A stretch of DNA of 34,776 nucleotides from Clostridiales bacterium (GTDB lineage: Bacteria > Bacillota > Clostridia > Christensenellales > Aristaeellaceae): NCBI GenBank assembly GCA_004555155.1, contig SFJH01000036.1, positions 1 through 34,776 of the forward strand, written 5' to 3'. A model generated the notes under the pieces. The model worked only from the letters and a program-made list of their open reading frames with translations. It was not told where the DNA came from and ran no database searches. This document shows positions 32,672 to 34,776 of this stretch, piece after piece (position 1 is the stretch's first letter; each line of letters begins with the position of its first letter). The position numbers were made by a program, and so were the translations under genes.

Positions 32672-32698
32672 CCGCCGGTGTCGGCGGGAGATTTTTTG
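32672..32698. terminator. Hairpin between metG and tatD
   Basis: CCCGCCG (32672-32678) and CGGCGGG (32683-32689) form a 7-bp stem with a GTGT loop. On the plus strand a T6 run follows; on the minus strand TTTTG follows. It may partly end the metG transcript before tatD. Confidence 0.65.
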
Positions 32699-32759
32699 GG
32701 CGTATGGGATGTTTTTGGGTGCGGCGATGGAGGAGTTTTTGGGGGTGACGTTGCGGCTG

Positions 32760-32803
32760 CTTGAAAAATATTCAATCTGCTTCCGCGATTGAAATTTTTC
32801 AAG
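32760..32803. other. AT-rich hairpin in the metG-tatD spacer
   Basis: CTTGAAAAAT-ATTCAATC pairs with GATTGAAATTTTTCAAG around a 9-base loop with a single bulge. The sequence is much richer in A and T than its surroundings. Next to it, GCCCGTCTGAC at 32820 and its complement near 32890 form a wider imperfect inverted repeat. Role unknown. Confidence 0.6.
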
Positions 32804-32898
32804 GACGCTCGCGAGTTAGCTGCCCGTCTGACCCCACGTTCGCGGCATTCTGCTGGATTGTTTCTTTCGTCTCGCTGCGTTCTTTGGTGTCAGACGGG

Positions 32899-33062
32899 CC
32901 AAGGGGCTCTGCCCCTTGGATCCCCGCCAAGGGAACTGAGTTCCCTTGGAACCTTCCGTCTGCTGCCGCGCTTTTGGGGCGGGGGGATATTTCAGCGCTG
33001 CAACGGGCCCAAGGGGCTCTGCCCCTTGGATCCCCGCCAGAGGGGATGATCCCCTCTGGACT
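32899..33062. repeat. Two 110-bp hairpin cassettes after metG
   Basis: Each cassette has two palindromes. The first is CCAAGGGG/CCCCTTGG with a CTCTG loop (32899-32919 and 33009-33029). The second is CCAAGGGAAC/GTTCCCTTGG (32927-32949) or CCAGAGGGGA/TCCCCTCTGG (33037-33059), both with a TGA loop. A CTGCTGCCGCG-TTTTGGGGCGG tail also repeats. The second-hairpin arms differ between copies but keep pairing, which points to selection for structure. They lie between the metG stop and tatD. Confidence 0.9.
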
Positions 33063-33102
33063 CCTTCTCCTGCTGCCGCGTTTTTGGGGCGGACTTTGTT
33101 CG

Positions 33103-34776
33103 TTATCCTATTTCGGAGCCGGGGGCGATGCTGCCGTCGACGGTCAGCAGCTTGACGTGGCCTTCCTCGTCCTCGGCGCACAGCAGCATGCCCTCGGACA
33201 CCTGCCCGGCCATCTTGCGGGGGGCGAAGTTGTTCACCATCACCACGGTCTTGCCCACCATTTCCTCGGGCGTGTAGTACTTGGCGATGCCGCTGCACAC
33301 GGCCTTGGTCTGGCCGTTGCCCACGTCCAGCGTCTCCTTCAGCAGCTTGTCGCTCTTGGCCACCTTCTCGCAGGCGATCACCTTCGCGGCGATCAGCTTG
33401 ATCTTCATGAAGTCGTCAAAGGTGGCGATGCCGTCGGCAGGCTTGGCCTCGGGCTTCTTTTCGGGCTTCTTTTCCTCCTTGGCGGGAGCCTTCTTCTCTT
33501 CCTTGGCCTCGTTTTCCTTCGCGATGGCCTCCAGCTCCTTCTTCACGTCCACGCGGGGGAACAGCGCGGCGCCCTTCTTCACCACGGTGCCGGGCTTCAG
33601 ACCGCCGAACTTCTGCACGCTCTCCCAGGTCTTGAGCTCGGGGTCGGTCACGCCCAGCTGCGCGTAGATCTTCTCCGGAGTGCCGGGCATGGTGGGATAG
33701 ATGTGCACGGCCACGGCGCGGATGCACTCGGCCAGATAGTACATGACCGTCTGCAGTCTCGGCAGGGTCTCCTCGCTCTTGCACAGCACCCAGGGCTGGG
33801 TGATGTCGATGTAGCGGTTGCAGTCGCCGATCAGCTTCCAGATTTCGGACAGCGCCACGGAGAACTGCAGCGCGTTCATCTCCTTTTCCACAATGCCGGG
33901 CAGCGCCTCAAAGCGCTCGCGCAGCGCGCGGTCGGGCTCCTGCTCCTCGTTGGGGGCGGGCACCACGCCGCCGAAGTACTTTTCGATCATCGCCACGGTG
34001 CGGCTGACCAGGTTGCCCAGGTCGTTCACCAGATCGGCGTTCATGCGGGTCAGCAGCGCCTCGTTGGTGTAGTTGCCGTCCGCGCCGAAGGGCATTTCGC
34101 GCATCAGATAGTAGCGCAGCGTGTCCACGCCGTAGCGCTCCACGATGGGCGCGGGATACACCACGTTGCCCTTGGACTTGGACATCTTGTCGTTGCCGAA
34201 CAGCAGCCAGCCGTGGCCGAACACCTGCTTGGGCAGCGGAAGTCCCAGGGCGTGGAGCATGATCGGCCAGTAGATGGTGTGGAAGCGCACGATCTCCTTG
34301 CCCACCAGATGCACGTCCGCAGGCCAGTACTTGTTGAAGAGGGTCTCGTCGCCGCTGCCGTAGCCCAGCGCGGTGATGTAGTTGGACAGCGCGTCGATCC
34401 ACACGTAGACCACGTGCTTGGGATCGAAGTCCACCGGCACGCCCCACTTGAACGACGTGCGGCTGACGCACAGATCCTGAAGACCCGGGCGCAGGAAGTT
34501 GTTCAGCATCTCGTTGGCGCGCGACGGCGGCTGGATGAAGTCCGGGTGGGTCTCGATGTAGTCGATCAGCCAGTCCTGATACTTGCTCATGCGGAAGAAG
34601 TAGCTCTCCTCATGGGCGGTCTCGCAGGGGCGGCCGCAGTCGGGGCACAGGTTGCCCTCCTTCAGCTGGGTGGGGGTCCAGAACGCCTCGCACTCGGCGC
34701 AGTACTGGCCCTCGTATTCGCTCTTGTAGATGTCGCCCTGATCGTAGAACTGCTTGAAGATCTTCTGAACGACCTT
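33103..34776 (-). CDS. metG: Methionyl-tRNA synthetase, partial (N-terminus outside window)
   Basis: About 557 residues are visible, open to the right edge. The HIGH motif region lies beyond it. Present are a zinc knuckle (CAEC and CPDC), the catalytic 'VVYVWIDALSNYI', the KMSKS loop (DKMSKSKGNV), the helical anticodon-binding domain ('DLVNDLGNLVSRTVAMI'), and a Lys/Glu/Ala-rich linker. A C-terminal EMAP/tRNA-binding OB domain ('FDDFMKIKLIAAKVIACEKV' to 'VDGSIAPGSEIG') ends at the TAA at 33103-33105. The enzyme charges tRNA-Met. An ATG at 34590 is internal, not the start. Confidence 0.96.
   Translation of the reverse strand, partial: KVVQKIFKQFYDQGDIYKSEYEGQYCAECEAFWTPTQLKEGNLCPDCGRPCETAHEESYFFRMSKYQDWLIDYIETHPDFIQPPSRANEMLNNFLRPGLQDLCVSRTSFKWGVPVDFDPKHVVYVWIDALSNYITALGYGSGDETLFNKYWPADVHLVGKEIVRFHTIYWPIMLHALGLPLPKQVFGHGWLLFGNDKMSKSKGNVVYPAPIVERYGVDTLRYYLMREMPFGADGNYTNEALLTRMNADLVNDLGNLVSRTVAMIEKYFGGVVPAPNEEQEPDRALRERFEALPGIVEKEMNALQFSVALSEIWKLIGDCNRYIDITQPWVLCKSEETLPRLQTVMYYLAECIRAVAVHIYPTMPGTPEKIYAQLGVTDPELKTWESVQKFGGLKPGTVVKKGAALFPRVDVKKELEAIAKENEAKEEKKAPAKEEKKPEKKPEAKPADGIATFDDFMKIKLIAAKVIACEKVAKSDKLLKETLDVGNGQTKAVCSGIAKYYTPEEMVGKTVVMVNNFAPRKMAGQVSEGMLLCAEDEEGHVKLLTVDGSIAPGSEIG

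Overview
The window comes from a GC-rich member of the Bacillota, most likely an anaerobic gut-type Clostridia lineage. I infer this from strong GGAGG-type ribosome sites, a Tad pilus cluster with no outer-membrane secretin, a LytR-CpsA-Psr wall protein, rubredoxin and a corrinoid-reactivation (RACo-type) protein. I cannot name the genus. No tRNA, rRNA, CRISPR array, phage gene or transposase is visible.

Positions 1-19668 (+ strand) hold one long surface/pilus locus. It starts with a large secreted PA14-domain protein cut by the window edge, then a kinase-like protein and a membrane-anchored beta-propeller-like protein. A Tad/Flp machine follows: TadZ, TadA, TadB, TadC, an Flp pilin, a TadE-like pseudopilin, a large DUF5702/TadG-like protein, a second TadE-like pseudopilin and a TadV-type prepilin peptidase. 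The locus ends with a giant repeat protein that has a C-terminal FHA domain. Its repeats present about 27 copies of an FF(G/S) motif plus several DPF-like motifs. Its reading frame is broken twice, both times at the same point of one repeat family. A kinase-like protein at one end and a phospho-threonine reader at the other suggest phosphorylation-dependent control or scaffolding of the pilus (inference).

Positions 19669-26200 (+ strand) hold separate small units. These are an N-acyl-D-amino-acid deacylase-type amidohydrolase with an extended -10 promoter, a small helical-bundle protein, rubredoxin, an LCP wall-polymer transferase and a ROK regulator. Between them lie a 151/152-bp tandem array, an 80/71-bp tandem array and several clear hairpin terminators.

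Positions 26220-34776 (- strand) read metG (5' end outside the window), tatD, DUF445, a RACo-type ASKHA protein, a VWA protein and a MoxR-type AAA+ ATPase. Three of these genes join by ATGA overlaps or a 16-bp gap, so tatD to the AAA+ gene looks like one transcript. The last ~150 bp of the VWA gene is present three times in tandem, and the start of that gene lies in a 42-bp repeat array.

The strongest theme is repeats. Nearly every long gap, and several coding ends, carries its own private tandem array, many with hairpins. The best candidates for something undescribed are the FF-motif/FHA scaffold with its kinase-like partner in a Tad operon, and the RACo-VWA-MoxR maturation module.
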